Below the pieces are notes generated by a model. The model ran no database searches. It saw only the letters and a list, made by a program, of their open reading frames with translations, and was not told the DNA's origin. The position numbers and the translations under genes are program-made. From Pseudomonas sp. G2-4 (GTDB taxonomy: Bacteria > Pseudomonadota > Gammaproteobacteria > Pseudomonadales > Pseudomonadaceae), in NCBI RefSeq assembly GCF_030064125.1, contig NZ_CP125957.1, positions 2,852,001 through 2,916,000 on the forward strand: a stretch of 64,000 bases of DNA, given 5' to 3'. Each line of letters opens with the position of its first letter. Position 1 is the first letter of the stretch. This document shows positions 17,404-26,351 of the stretch, in pieces.

Positions 17404-19572
17404 ATGACCCCTCCCTTTGTGATGCTGCACCCGTCCCGCTGCTGGCTCCGCGGACTGTTCGTTCTCCTGCTTTTACTCGCGGGCTTCGCCGAGGCCAAGG
17501 ACTACGGGGACCTCCAGCAACAGCGGATTCACCATGTCCTGAGTCAGACCGACTCGATCTCCGAGCCCGAAGGGTCCTTCAAGGTGCGCAAGTTGTTCGC
17601 GGCGGGCAAAGTCCTGGGTTATGTGTTTCAAAGCCTGGACGTGGTGGACATTCCCGCTTACTCAGGCAAGCCGATCAACCTCCAGGTGATCCTCGATCCG
17701 GCCGGTGTGATCCTCGACGCCTACGTACTGGAACATCACGAGCCGATTTTGCTGGTCGGCATTCCGGAACAAAAACTTCACGATTTCAGCGCCCGCTACA
17801 GCGGGATTAGCGTCAATCAGCGCGTGGTGGTCGGGCACTCCAGTGACACGAATGCGGTGACGGTGGATGCGATCGCCGGTGCCACCGTGACGGCAATGGT
17901 GGTCAATGAAGTCATCATGCGTGCTGCTCACGACGTTGCGGTGTCCCTGGGCCTGGTCAAGGGCGATGCGGGGTTGGCCGTGGCGCCGGCCCGCGTGCGT
18001 GAGGACATCTACGAACCCGCCGACTGGAAGGCCCTGACCGGCAATGGTGCGGTGCGCCGCCTGCACCTCACCCGCGGCCAGGTAGACGCTTCCTTCAAAG
18101 GGACCGATGCCGAGCAGGTCGAAGTCGCCAGTGCCGCGCAAATAGATGACACCTTCATCGATCTGTACGTCACCCACCTGAACCCGCCCACCATTGGCCG
18201 CAACCTGCTCGGTGACAGCCAATACCGCAGGCTGATGAGTGAACTCAAGCCGGGCGAACAGGCTATTGCGGTAATGGGCAGCGGGCGCTATTCCTTCAAG
18301 GGATCGGGGTATGTCCGCGGCGGCATTTTCGATCGTGTGCTGTTGCGTCAGTTCGGCGATGCCATCAGCTTCCGCGACATGGACTTCCAGCGCCTGGATG
18401 ACGTGGCGGCCGAGGACATGCCGTCGTTCGACGAAATGGCGATCTTCATCGTCCGCGCCTCACACCATTTCGACCCCGGGTCGCCCTGGAGCCTGGAGTT
18501 GCTGGTGCGCCGCCAGACCGGGCCGGTCAGCGGAATCTTCAGCAGCTTCGAGTTGGCCTACCAACTTCCCGAACCGTACCTGGAGCGACCATTGCCGACG
18601 GCCGAGCAACTGGCCGCGGCCGAAGAAGCCAGCCGGCCGCTGTGGCTGACGCTCTGGTATCAGAAAAGTGTCGAGATCACGGTGCTGGGCGTGGCCCTTC
18701 TGGTGCTCACGGGCATCCTGTTCCTCCAGGATGCGTTGGCCCGTAGACCGAAACTGCTGCACTGGGTACGGCGGGGGTACCTGGTGTTCACCGTGGTGTT
18801 TCTCGGTGGCTATGGGCTGGCGCAGCTGTCGGTGGTCAACGTGCTGACTTTCGTCCACGCACTATTCCAAGGATTCCGCTGGGAGCTGTTCCTCACCGAT
18901 CCACTGATCTTCATCCTCTGGGTGTTCACCGCCGCCAGCATTCTACTTTGGGGGCGCGGGGTGTTCTGCGGCTGGTTGTGTCCGTTCGGCGCGCTGCAGG
19001 AACTGATCAACGAACTGGCTCGCAAGTTCAAGCTGCCGCAATACGAACTGCCGTTCGCCGTCCATGAGCGGCTGTGGGCGATCAAATACATCATTTTGCT
19101 GGTGCTGTTTGGTGTCTCGCTGGAGTCGATGGCCACCGCCGAACGACTGGCCGAAGTGGAGCCTTTCAAGACCGCCATCACCCTCAGGTTCGACCGTCAG
19201 TGGTGGTTCGTCGCGTACGCGGTGGGCCTGCTGGTGATCAATCTGTTCACCCGCAAAGTCTATTGCCGCTACATCTGCCCACTGGGCGCGGCCTTGGCGA
19301 TGCCGACCCGGTTACGCCTGTTCGACTGGCTCAAGCGCCGCAAGGAATGTGGCAACCCCTGCCAGCTGTGCGCCAAGGAATGCGAGATCCAGGCGATTCA
19401 TCCCGATGGCCGGATCAATGCCAACGAATGCCATTACTGCCTCGACTGCCAGATGACCTGGCACAACGAAAACAAATGCCCGCCGCTGATCAACAAGCGC
19501 AAGAAACGCGGCAAGGCGACCGTGACTGATCCGCAATTGATTCCCGTGGTGCAGGTCAGTCCGACGCCATGA
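17404..19572 (+). CDS. nosR: NosR, membrane flavo-iron-sulfur protein of N2O respiration
   Basis: A 722-residue protein that feeds electrons to, and is needed for expression and maturation of, nitrous oxide reductase. After a signal/anchor segment (about 10-28) comes a periplasmic FMN-binding domain with the covalent flavin motif region DAIAGATVT (about 155-163). Several membrane helices (from about 420) follow, with the CxxxCP motifs CGWLCPFGA and CRYICPLGA, and then a C-terminal 2[4Fe-4S] module (CQLCAKECEI...CHYCLDC). Length is normal. An ATG at 17425 is an alternative start. It is first in nosRZDFYL behind the Anr box. Confidence 0.95.
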   Translation: MTPPFVMLHPSRCWLRGLFVLLLLLAGFAEAKDYGDLQQQRIHHVLSQTDSISEPEGSFKVRKLFAAGKVLGYVFQSLDVVDIPAYSGKPINLQVILDPAGVILDAYVLEHHEPILLVGIPEQKLHDFSARYSGISVNQRVVVGHSSDTNAVTVDAIAGATVTAMVVNEVIMRAAHDVAVSLGLVKGDAGLAVAPARVREDIYEPADWKALTGNGAVRRLHLTRGQVDASFKGTDAEQVEVASAAQIDDTFIDLYVTHLNPPTIGRNLLGDSQYRRLMSELKPGEQAIAVMGSGRYSFKGSGYVRGGIFDRVLLRQFGDAISFRDMDFQRLDDVAAEDMPSFDEMAIFIVRASHHFDPGSPWSLELLVRRQTGPVSGIFSSFELAYQLPEPYLERPLPTAEQLAAAEEASRPLWLTLWYQKSVEITVLGVALLVLTGILFLQDALARRPKLLHWVRRGYLVFTVVFLGGYGLAQLSVVNVLTFVHALFQGFRWELFLTDPLIFILWVFTAASILLWGRGVFCGWLCPFGALQELINELARKFKLPQYELPFAVHERLWAIKYIILLVLFGVSLESMATAERLAEVEPFKTAITLRFDRQWWFVAYAVGLLVINLFTRKVYCRYICPLGAALAMPTRLRLFDWLKRRKECGNPCQLCAKECEIQAIHPDGRINANECHYCLDCQMTWHNENKCPPLINKRKKRGKATVTDPQLIPVVQVSPTP

Positions 19573-19627
19573 CGGGCGCCAATGGCCTGTTTCCCTTGAC
19601 CCTTTCCTTCTTCGTGGAGCACACAGC

Positions 19628-21547
19628 ATGAGCGATAAAAAAACCGAACACACTGGGGCGGCGGAAGAGCCCCGGGGCGTCAGCCGGCGCAGTTTCCTCG
19701 GCACGGGGGCGGTAACCGGGGCGGTACTGGCCGGCGCTACGGCGCTGGGGGCCGGGACGTTCACCCGTGAGTCCTGGGCGGCGGCGGCCAAGGAGGCCAA
19801 GTCCAAGGTCCACGTCGGGCCCGGCGAGCTGGACGAGTACTACGGTTTCTGGAGCGGCGGCCATCAGGGCGAGGTGCGGGTGCTGGGCGTGCCGTCGATG
19901 CGCGAGCTGATGCGCATCCCGGTGTTCAACGTGGACTCGGCAACCGGTTGGGGGCTGACCAACGAGAGCAAGCGCATCCTCGGTGACAGCGCCAAATACC
20001 AGAACGGCGACTGCCACCACCCGCACATCTCCATGACCAACGGCAAATACGACGGCAAGTACCTGTTCATCAACGACAAGGCCAACTCCCGGGTCGCGCG
20101 CATTCGCCTGGACATCATGAAGTGCGACAAAATCCTCACCGTGCCCAACGTGCAAGCCATCCATGGCCTACGCCTGCAAAAGGTGCCACACACCAAGTAC
20201 GTGTTCGCCAACGCCGAGTTCGTGATCCCGCACCCTAACGACGGCCACACCTTCGACCTGCAAGACAAAAACAGCTTCACGATGTTCAACGCCATCGACG
20301 CCGAGAAAATGGAAATGGCCTTCCAGGTGATCGTTGACGGCAACCTGGACAACACCGACGCCGACTACACCGGCAAATATGCCGCGAGCACTTGCTACAA
20401 CTCCGAGAAGGCCTATGACCTGGGCGGCATGATGCGCAACGAGCGCGACTGGGTGGTGGTCTACAACATCCCGCGCATCGAAGCGGCGATCAAGGCCGGT
20501 AAATTCATCACCCTGGACGGCTCCAAGGTGCCGGTGGTGGATGGTCGCAAAACCGATGGCAAGGATTCCGAATTCACCCGCTACATCCCGGTGCCGAAGA
20601 ACCCCCACGGGCTCAATACCTCGTCCGACGGCAAATATTTCATCGCCAACGGCAAGCTGTCGCCTACCGTCTCGATGATCGCCATCGACCGCCTGGATGA
20701 CCTGTTCGCCGACCGCTTCAAAGACCCGCGCGAAGTGATCGTCGCTGAACCCGAGCTGGGCCTGGGGCCGCTGCACACCACCTTCGACGGGCGCGGTAAT
20801 GCCTACACCACCTTGTTCATCGACAGCCAGGTGGTGAAGTGGAACATGGAAGAGGCGATTCGCGCCTACAAGGGCGAGAAGGTCAACTACATCAAGCAGA
20901 AACTCGATGTGCAGTACCAGCCCGGGCACAACCACGCGTCCCTGACCGAGACCAGCGAGGCGGACGGCAAATGGTTGGTGGTGCTGTGCAAGTTCTCCAA
21001 GGACCGCTTCCTGCCCACGGGTCCGCTGCACCCTGAGAACGACCAACTGATCGACATCTCCGGCGAAGAAATGAAGCTGGTACACGACGGCCCGGCATTC
21101 GCCGAACCCCACGACTGCATCCTCGCCCGGCGCGATCAGATCAAGACCCAGAAAATCTGGAGCCGCAACGATCCGTTCTTCGCCGGCACCGTGGAGTTGG
21201 CCAAGAAAGACGGCATCAACCTGGAAACCGACAACAAGGTCATCCGCGACGGCAACAAGGTCCGGGTGTACATGACGTCGATGGCGCCGGCCTATGGGCT
21301 GACGGAGTTCACCGTCAAACAGGGTAACGAGGTGACGGTGACGATCACCAACATCGACCAGATCGAGGACGTCAGCCATGGCTTTGTCATGACCAACCAC
21401 GGCGCGAGCATGGAGATCAGCCCACAACAGACCTCATCCATCACTTTCACTGCCGATAAGGCTGGCTTGCATTGGTACTACTGCAGCTGGTTCTGCCATG
21501 CCCTGCACATGGAAATGGTCGGGCGCATGCTGGTTGAAAAAGCCTGA
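19628..21547 (+). CDS. nosZ: Nitrous-oxide reductase NosZ (clade I, Tat-exported)
   Basis: A 639-residue periplasmic multicopper enzyme reducing N2O to N2. The N-terminus has a twin-arginine signal (SRRSFLGTGAVTG) followed by an Ala-rich h-region, which marks clade I NosZ. The beta-propeller holds the CuZ histidines, including DCHHPH near residue 129. The C-terminal cupredoxin domain has the CuA ligands in CSWFCHALHMEM near residue 620. All expected ligands that I can read are present, so the enzyme should be active. It lies 55 bases after nosR with no obvious terminator between them. Confidence 0.97.
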   Translation: MSDKKTEHTGAAEEPRGVSRRSFLGTGAVTGAVLAGATALGAGTFTRESWAAAAKEAKSKVHVGPGELDEYYGFWSGGHQGEVRVLGVPSMRELMRIPVFNVDSATGWGLTNESKRILGDSAKYQNGDCHHPHISMTNGKYDGKYLFINDKANSRVARIRLDIMKCDKILTVPNVQAIHGLRLQKVPHTKYVFANAEFVIPHPNDGHTFDLQDKNSFTMFNAIDAEKMEMAFQVIVDGNLDNTDADYTGKYAASTCYNSEKAYDLGGMMRNERDWVVVYNIPRIEAAIKAGKFITLDGSKVPVVDGRKTDGKDSEFTRYIPVPKNPHGLNTSSDGKYFIANGKLSPTVSMIAIDRLDDLFADRFKDPREVIVAEPELGLGPLHTTFDGRGNAYTTLFIDSQVVKWNMEEAIRAYKGEKVNYIKQKLDVQYQPGHNHASLTETSEADGKWLVVLCKFSKDRFLPTGPLHPENDQLIDISGEEMKLVHDGPAFAEPHDCILARRDQIKTQKIWSRNDPFFAGTVELAKKDGINLETDNKVIRDGNKVRVYMTSMAPAYGLTEFTVKQGNEVTVTITNIDQIEDVSHGFVMTNHGASMEISPQQTSSITFTADKAGLHWYYCSWFCHALHMEMVGRMLVEKA

Positions 21548-21573
21548 GTCGGCTCATCGAGGAGGCCGGCGCA

Positions 21574-22893
21574 ATGACCGGGAACACGCAGCAATCGATG
21601 GGCCACGTGTGCCAACCGGTCATTGCGCTGGTGCTGTGTTTGCTGACGGCTGGCGCGTTCGCCGCGCCGCAGCCGATCACCAATCTGCCTTTGCAGGCCG
21701 AGGGCGAGCAGCAATGGCGCCTGCCTGCGGGGCAATACCCGGGCTCGTTCAGCATTGATCAGCCGATGACCCTCACCTGTGCGCCAGGCGCGGTATTGCG
21801 AGGGCAGGGCGAGGGCAATGGATTGATCATCCGGGCCCCGAACGTCCAGGTCCAGGGTTGTACGTTCCTGGACTGGGGCCATGACCTGACGGCCATGAAT
21901 GCTGCCGTCTTCATCCAGCCTGGCGCCCAAGGGGCTGTGGTTCGCGCAAACCGGATGCAGGGCCCGGGCTTCGGCATCTGGGTCGATGGCACCCGCGACG
22001 TCAGCCTGATCGACAACCGCATCCAGGGCGACCCGAGCCTGCGCTCCCAGGACCGCGGCAACGGCATCCACCTCTACGCCGTGCACGGCGCCCGGGTCAT
22101 CGGCAATCAGGTGCACGAAACCCGCGATGGCATCTACATCGACACCTCCAGCGGCAACCTGCTCCAGGGCAATACCCTGGAGGACCTGCGCTACGGCGTG
22201 CATTACATGTTCGCCAACGATAACCGTCTGCTGGACAACGTCACCCGGCGCACCCGCACCGGTTACGCCTTGATGCAAAGCCGTCAGTTGACGGTGATCG
22301 GAAACCGCTCCGAACAGGATCAGAACTACGGGATCCTGATGAACTACATCACCTATTCCATCCTGCGCGACAACTTCGTCACTGACGTGCGCGACGGGTC
22401 CACCGGCGACACCATGATCACCGGCGCCGAGGGCAAGGCCCTGTTCATCTACAACTCGTTATTCAACCGCATCGAAGGCAATCATTTCGAGCGCAGCGCC
22501 GTGGGCATCCACCTGACTGCCGGCTCCGAGGACAACCGCATCGCTGGCAATGCCTTCGTTCACAACCAGCGCCAAGTCAAATACGTTGCCACCCGGCTGC
22601 AGGAATGGTCGGCGGAGGGGCGCGGCAATTACTGGAGCGACTACCTGGGCTGGGACCGCAACGGTGACGGGGTCGGGGATGTGGCCTATGAGCCCAATGA
22701 CAACGTCGATCGCCTGCTGTGGCTGTACCCGCAAGTACGGTTGCTGATGAACAGCCCGGGTATCGAGCTGCTGCGTTGGGTGCAGCGGGCGTTCCCGGTG
22801 ATGAAGTCCCCTGGGGTGATGGACAGCCATCCGTTGATGGAAACACCGGTCTGTCCCCCATCACGCAACAGTGCTCAGGAGGACGCGCCTTGA
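21574..22893 (+). CDS. nosD: NosD, periplasmic copper-site maturation protein
   Basis: A 439-residue secreted protein with a signal peptide ([17 protein letters not shown]). The body is a right-handed beta-helix of CASH/NosD repeats, seen as recurring RVIGNQV, DNRLLDN and IEGNHF-type turns. With the ABC proteins NosF and NosY it supplies sulfur for assembly of the CuZ [4Cu:2S] centre of NosZ. The stop overlaps the TTG start of nosF. Confidence 0.95.
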   Translation: MTGNTQQSMGHVCQPVIALVLCLLTAGAFAAPQPITNLPLQAEGEQQWRLPAGQYPGSFSIDQPMTLTCAPGAVLRGQGEGNGLIIRAPNVQVQGCTFLDWGHDLTAMNAAVFIQPGAQGAVVRANRMQGPGFGIWVDGTRDVSLIDNRIQGDPSLRSQDRGNGIHLYAVHGARVIGNQVHETRDGIYIDTSSGNLLQGNTLEDLRYGVHYMFANDNRLLDNVTRRTRTGYALMQSRQLTVIGNRSEQDQNYGILMNYITYSILRDNFVTDVRDGSTGDTMITGAEGKALFIYNSLFNRIEGNHFERSAVGIHLTAGSEDNRIAGNAFVHNQRQVKYVATRLQEWSAEGRGNYWSDYLGWDRNGDGVGDVAYEPNDNVDRLLWLYPQVRLLMNSPGIELLRWVQRAFPVMKSPGVMDSHPLMETPVCPPSRNSAQEDAP

Positions 22894-23807
22894 ATGTCGT
22901 CGAGATCGAAGGCGTCAGCCAACACTACGGCGAGGTCACCGTGCTGCGGGGACTGAACCTCAACTTGGGCCAGGGCGAAGTCCTCGGCTTGTTTGGGCAC
23001 AACGGTGCGGGCAAGACCACCACCATGAAGTTGATCCTCGGTTTGCTACGGGCCAGCGAAGGGCAGGTGCGAGTCTTCGGCCGCGAGCCCAGCGACCCGA
23101 GCGTGCGGCGACTGCTCGGTTACCTGCCGGAAAACGTCATGTTCTACCCGCAGTTGAGCGGGCTGGAGACCTTGCGCCACTTCGCCCGGCTCAAAGGCGC
23201 GGCGCCGGAACAGGTCGAGCGTTTGCTGGAAGAGGTGGGGCTGGCGGACGCGGCCCGGCGCCGGGTACGCACCTACTCCAAGGGCATGCGTCAACGCCTC
23301 GGCCTGGCCCAGGCCTTGCTCGGCCAGCCGCGGCTGTTGCTGCTGGACGAACCGACCGTTGGCCTGGACCCCATCGCCACCCAGGACCTCTATCAACTGC
23401 TCGATCGCCTGCGCTGGCAGGGCACCAGCATCATTCTGTGTTCCCACGTCCTGCCGGGCGTCGAAGCGCACATCAACCGCGCCGCGATCCTGACCCAGGG
23501 CCGCCTGCTGGCCTTGGGAAGCCTGGCCCGGCTGCGCGAGGATGCGGGGTTGCCGACCCTGATCCGCGCCTCGGGGCTGACCCGTTCTGCGCAACTGCTG
23601 GAACGCTGGCGCAGCGAAGGGCATGTCACCCAGGGCTGGGGCGCCGAAGGCTTGCAGGTGTCTGCACCGGATGGCAGCAAGCTCGCCTTGTTGCGCCAGT
23701 TGCTGGCGCAGGACAACCCCACGGATGTCGAGATCAAACCGCCGTCCCTGGAGGATCTGTACCGGTATTACATGGTCCGCGCCGCAGCCGAGGAGGCCGC
23801 CCAATGA
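22890..23807 (+). CDS. nosF: NosF, ABC transporter ATPase for CuZ assembly
   Basis: A 305-residue ATPase. I place the start at TTG 22890, which overlaps the nosD stop as TTGA and has an AGGAGGA ribosome site at a good distance; longer in-frame extensions run inside nosD. Walker A is GHNGAGKTT, the signature region reads [16 protein letters not shown], and Walker B is [13 protein letters not shown]. It pairs with NosY and NosD. The stop overlaps the nosY start as ATGA. Confidence 0.95.
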   Translation: MNVVEIEGVSQHYGEVTVLRGLNLNLGQGEVLGLFGHNGAGKTTTMKLILGLLRASEGQVRVFGREPSDPSVRRLLGYLPENVMFYPQLSGLETLRHFARLKGAAPEQVERLLEEVGLADAARRRVRTYSKGMRQRLGLAQALLGQPRLLLLDEPTVGLDPIATQDLYQLLDRLRWQGTSIILCSHVLPGVEAHINRAAILTQGRLLALGSLARLREDAGLPTLIRASGLTRSAQLLERWRSEGHVTQGWGAEGLQVSAPDGSKLALLRQLLAQDNPTDVEIKPPSLEDLYRYYMVRAAAEEAAQ

Positions 23808-24634
23808 ATCCGATCTGGAGCATGGCCCGCAAGGAGTTCAGCGATGGCCTGCGCAACCGCTGGTTGCTGGCAATCAGTCTGTTGTTCGCGGTGCTGGCCA
23901 TCGGCATCGCCTGGCTTGGCGCGGCGGCCTCCGGCCAATTGGGTTTCACTTCGGTGCCGGCGACGGTGGCGAGCCTGGCCAGTCTGGCGACGTTCCTGAT
24001 GCCCTTGATCGCCTTGCTGCTGGCCTATGACGCGATTGTCGGCGAAGACGAGAGCGGCACCTTACTGCTGTTGCTGACTTATCCGTTGGGACACGGCCAA
24101 TTGCTGCTGGGCAAGTTCGTCGGTCACGGCCTGATCCTGACTTTGGCGACAGTGATTGGCTTTGGTTGCGCGATGCTTGCCATCGGTCTGTTGGTGGACG
24201 ATGTCGAATTGAGCCTGCTGCTCTGGGCCTTCGGCCGCTTCATGTTGTCCACCACCTTGCTCGGCTGGGGTTTTCTCGGGCTGGCCTATGTGCTGAGTGC
24301 TCTGTCGGCGGAAAAATCCACCGCCGCCGGGTTGGCGCTGGGGGTGTGGTTTTTCTTCGTGCTGGTGTTCGACCTGGTGCTGCTGGCGCTGCTGGTGCTC
24401 AGCGAGGGCCACTTCAGCCCGGATCTGTTGCCGTGGTTGCTGCTGTTCAACCCCACGGATGTGTATCGGCTAATCAACCTGTCGGGGTTCGACTCCGCTT
24501 CCAGCGGCGCTGCCGTGCTGACGTTGGGCAGCGATCTACCGGTGGCGGGGCCTCTGTTGTGGTTGTGCCTGGGGCTATGGGTGGCATTGCCGTTGTGGCT
24601 GGCCTATCGGTTGTTCAATCGCCGGTGCCCGTGA
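23804..24634 (+). CDS. nosY: NosY, ABC transporter permease for CuZ assembly
   Basis: A 276-residue ABC-2-type permease with six hydrophobic segments, starting [12 protein letters not shown]. It begins at an ATG overlapping the nosF stop; the same frame is open further upstream but that part is out-of-frame nosF. Together with NosF and NosD it forms the NosDFY complex that delivers a sulfur species to NosZ maturation. Confidence 0.95.
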   Translation: MNPIWSMARKEFSDGLRNRWLLAISLLFAVLAIGIAWLGAAASGQLGFTSVPATVASLASLATFLMPLIALLLAYDAIVGEDESGTLLLLLTYPLGHGQLLLGKFVGHGLILTLATVIGFGCAMLAIGLLVDDVELSLLLWAFGRFMLSTTLLGWGFLGLAYVLSALSAEKSTAAGLALGVWFFFVLVFDLVLLALLVLSEGHFSPDLLPWLLLFNPTDVYRLINLSGFDSASSGAAVLTLGSDLPVAGPLLWLCLGLWVALPLWLAYRLFNRRCP

Positions 24635-24664
24635 CTTCTGATCTTAATAAAGGAGCATGTAACG

Positions 24665-25192
24665 ATGAACAGGCTGTACTTCAAGGCGAGCCGTCTCTTG
24701 GTCGGGGTGTTGGTGTGCCTGGCGCTGGTGGCGTGTGACAAGGCCAGTTTGCCACCGGCCACCGAAGCGGCGTTGGCGTTTCACCCCAGTGACGAGTGCC
24801 ACGTGTGCGGCATGGTCATCAACGATTTCCCCGGGCCCAAGGGGGCGGCTGTCGGTGCGGGTGAGGTCAAGAAGTTCTGCTCGCCGGCGGAAATGCTGGG
24901 CTGGTGGTTGCAGCCGGAAAACCATCGGGCCGATGTGAAGCTGTACGTTCACGACATGGGGGGTAGTCAGTGGAATGCGCCGGATGATGCTCATCTGATC
25001 GATGCCAGGACCGCCTATTTTGTGATCGGCTCCGGGCTCGAGGGCGCTATGGGCGTTGTATTGGCTTCGTTCTCCGATGCCCAGGCGGCGGAAAAGCTTG
25101 CCAGGGACAGCGGAGGGCGGGTGCTGCGGTTGGAGGACATTGATCAGAAGGTGCTGGGGCAGGCGATGGCGATGGGGCCGATGAGTCATTGA
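24665..25192 (+). CDS. nosL: NosL, copper-binding outer-membrane lipoprotein
   Basis: A 175-residue lipoprotein with a lipobox ending in LVAC (Cys24). The mature part has the Cu(I)-binding motif CHVCGM near residue 45 and the rest of the NosL fold. NosL is the copper chaperone that delivers Cu(I) for NosZ. A good ribosome site (AAAGGAG) precedes the ATG. It is the last nos gene here; no nosX or tatE-like gene follows, because a repeat element begins about 65 bases later. Confidence 0.95.
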   Translation: MNRLYFKASRLLVGVLVCLALVACDKASLPPATEAALAFHPSDECHVCGMVINDFPGPKGAAVGAGEVKKFCSPAEMLGWWLQPENHRADVKLYVHDMGGSQWNAPDDAHLIDARTAYFVIGSGLEGAMGVVLASFSDAQAAEKLARDSGGRVLRLEDIDQKVLGQAMAMGPMSH

Positions 25193-25597
25193 GACATTGG
25201 CGGTTACCCGTGGCTCGGGAGACTTGCATTCATCTCAAGTACCTTGTGGAGCGCAATGCTGTTCACTTAAGGAAATGCGGTGCTTCTTCTTAGGGGAAAG
25301 CGCTGTTTTTTTGAGGGGGCTTGGACTTGTGGTTTGGGTGTATATCCGTTGCTGCGGTAACGGCTGCTTAGGGTTCCGCCCTTACGGCGGGTCACTTTCG
25401 AAGAGCGCGAAAGTAACCAAAGCGCTCATGCCCCACCACTTGGGCCTCGCCTAGGCTCGGCATGCCCTCACTCCGGCATTGCTCCGTGGGCCCGCCGCGA
25501 AGGACCATCCATGGTCCAGCGCGGCTACCTCGGCATCCATGCCGAGGTGCCCACTGCGCAATGCCTGCGTTCGGCCATCGTGGTTAATGGGGCGCCC

Positions 25598-25633
25598 AGA
25601 TCAAGATCAAGATCAAGATCAAGATCAAGATCT
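25598..25633. repeat. AGATCA hexamer tandem repeat
   Basis: Five perfect AGATCA units followed by AGATCT. Copy 2 of the element and the right arm of copy 1 carry only a single AGATCAACGT at the matching place, so the array is a local expansion at the arm/centre junction. It could vary in length between strains. Confidence 0.9.
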
Positions 25634-25680
25634 AAAGCAAAGCAAGAGCGGGCATCTCCAGCATCTATGTGGCTGAACCA

Positions 25681-25978
25681 CCGCTTTCGCGAGCAGGCTC
25701 GCTCCCACATGGAGCTGCGGGTGTTCACAACATCTGCACACGACACAAAAACCTGTGGGAGCGAGCTTGCTCGCGATAGCGGTCGGCACAGCCAACATCA
25801 CCGCAAACTGACCCTCCGCTATCGCGAGCAGGCTCGCTCCCACATGGAGTTGCGGGTGTGTTCACAGCATCTGCACATGACACAAAAACCTGTGGGAGCT
25901 CGCGATGAGGTCGGCACAGCCAACATCACCGCAAACTGACCCTCCGCCTTCGCGAGCAGGTTCGCTCCCACAGGAGGA
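25681..25978. repeat. Tandem array of REP/REPIN units inside copy 1
   Basis: CGCGAGCAGGCTCGCTCCCACA starts at 25688, recurs at 25823 and again, with one change, at 25951, giving periods of 135 and 128 bases. The first unit contains a full facing REP (GTGGGAGCGAGCTTGCTCGCG), so it is a complete REPIN. The second has lost 7 bases in its facing REP, and the third is a single REP. This is a partly decayed tandem duplication of a REPIN. Confidence 0.85.
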
Positions 25979-26351
25979 ATGCGTTCACCCCAAACCAGGT
26001 CGGCTATAAGGCCGCCTCGCGGCGGACGTTGATCTCGGGCGCCCCGTTAACCACGCTGGCCGAACGCAGGCATTGCGCAGTGGGCATCCCGGCATGGATG
26101 CCGGGATAGCCGCGCTGGACCATGGATGGTCCTTCGCGGCGGGCCCACGGAGCAATGCCGGAGTGAGGGCATGCCGAGCCTAGGCGAGGCACCAAGTGGT
26201 GGGGCAAGAGCGTTTTGCTTACTTTTCGCCGGGCCGCGCAGGCTTCTCAAAAGTGAGCCGCCGTCAGGGCGGAACCGCCAGTCGCCGTTACCGAAAAAAC
26301 GGATATACACACGCCCTATGACCCCCAGCATCTATCGCACCCGAGCGTGCC

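Larger units (their letters stand above)
25257..26316. repeat. Long inverted-repeat element, copy 1
   Basis: About 1.06 kb between nosL and the next gene. The left arm is about 25257-25597 and the right arm about 26031-26316; they are imperfect reverse complements. Landmarks are GGACCATCCATGGTCC, CTCGGCATCCATGCCGAG (left) against CCCGGCATGGATGCCGGG (right), GCCGCCTCGCGGCGG and the end segment TATATCCGTT/AACGGATATA. The outer 65-70 bases of the left arm have no partner on the right, where the element abuts the stop of the neighbouring gene. The centre holds a hexamer repeat and tandem REPs. The same family occurs at 48227-49163 in opposite orientation. Open frames inside it are by-products of the repeat and I do not call them genes. 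Confidence 0.9.

Noticed and set aside
17404..17810. Frame at 17367-17810 overlapping the nosR start
   Set aside because: It is a different frame within nosR coding sequence without any motif.
20168..21427. 419-codon minus-strand frame opposite nosZ
   Set aside because: Antisense shadow of a fully conserved gene.
22871..24634. 587-codon frame running through nosF into nosY
   Set aside because: The upstream part is out-of-frame nosF sequence; the real nosY starts at 23804 with an ATGA overlap.
25197..25939. Small open frames in long-repeat copy 1
   Set aside because: They consist of repeat sequence, recur in copy 2 and on both strands, and show no protein family.
25598..25978. CRISPR-like array suspected from regular repeats
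   Set aside because: The hexamer has no spacers, and the 128-135-base units are REP/REPIN duplications without cas genes.
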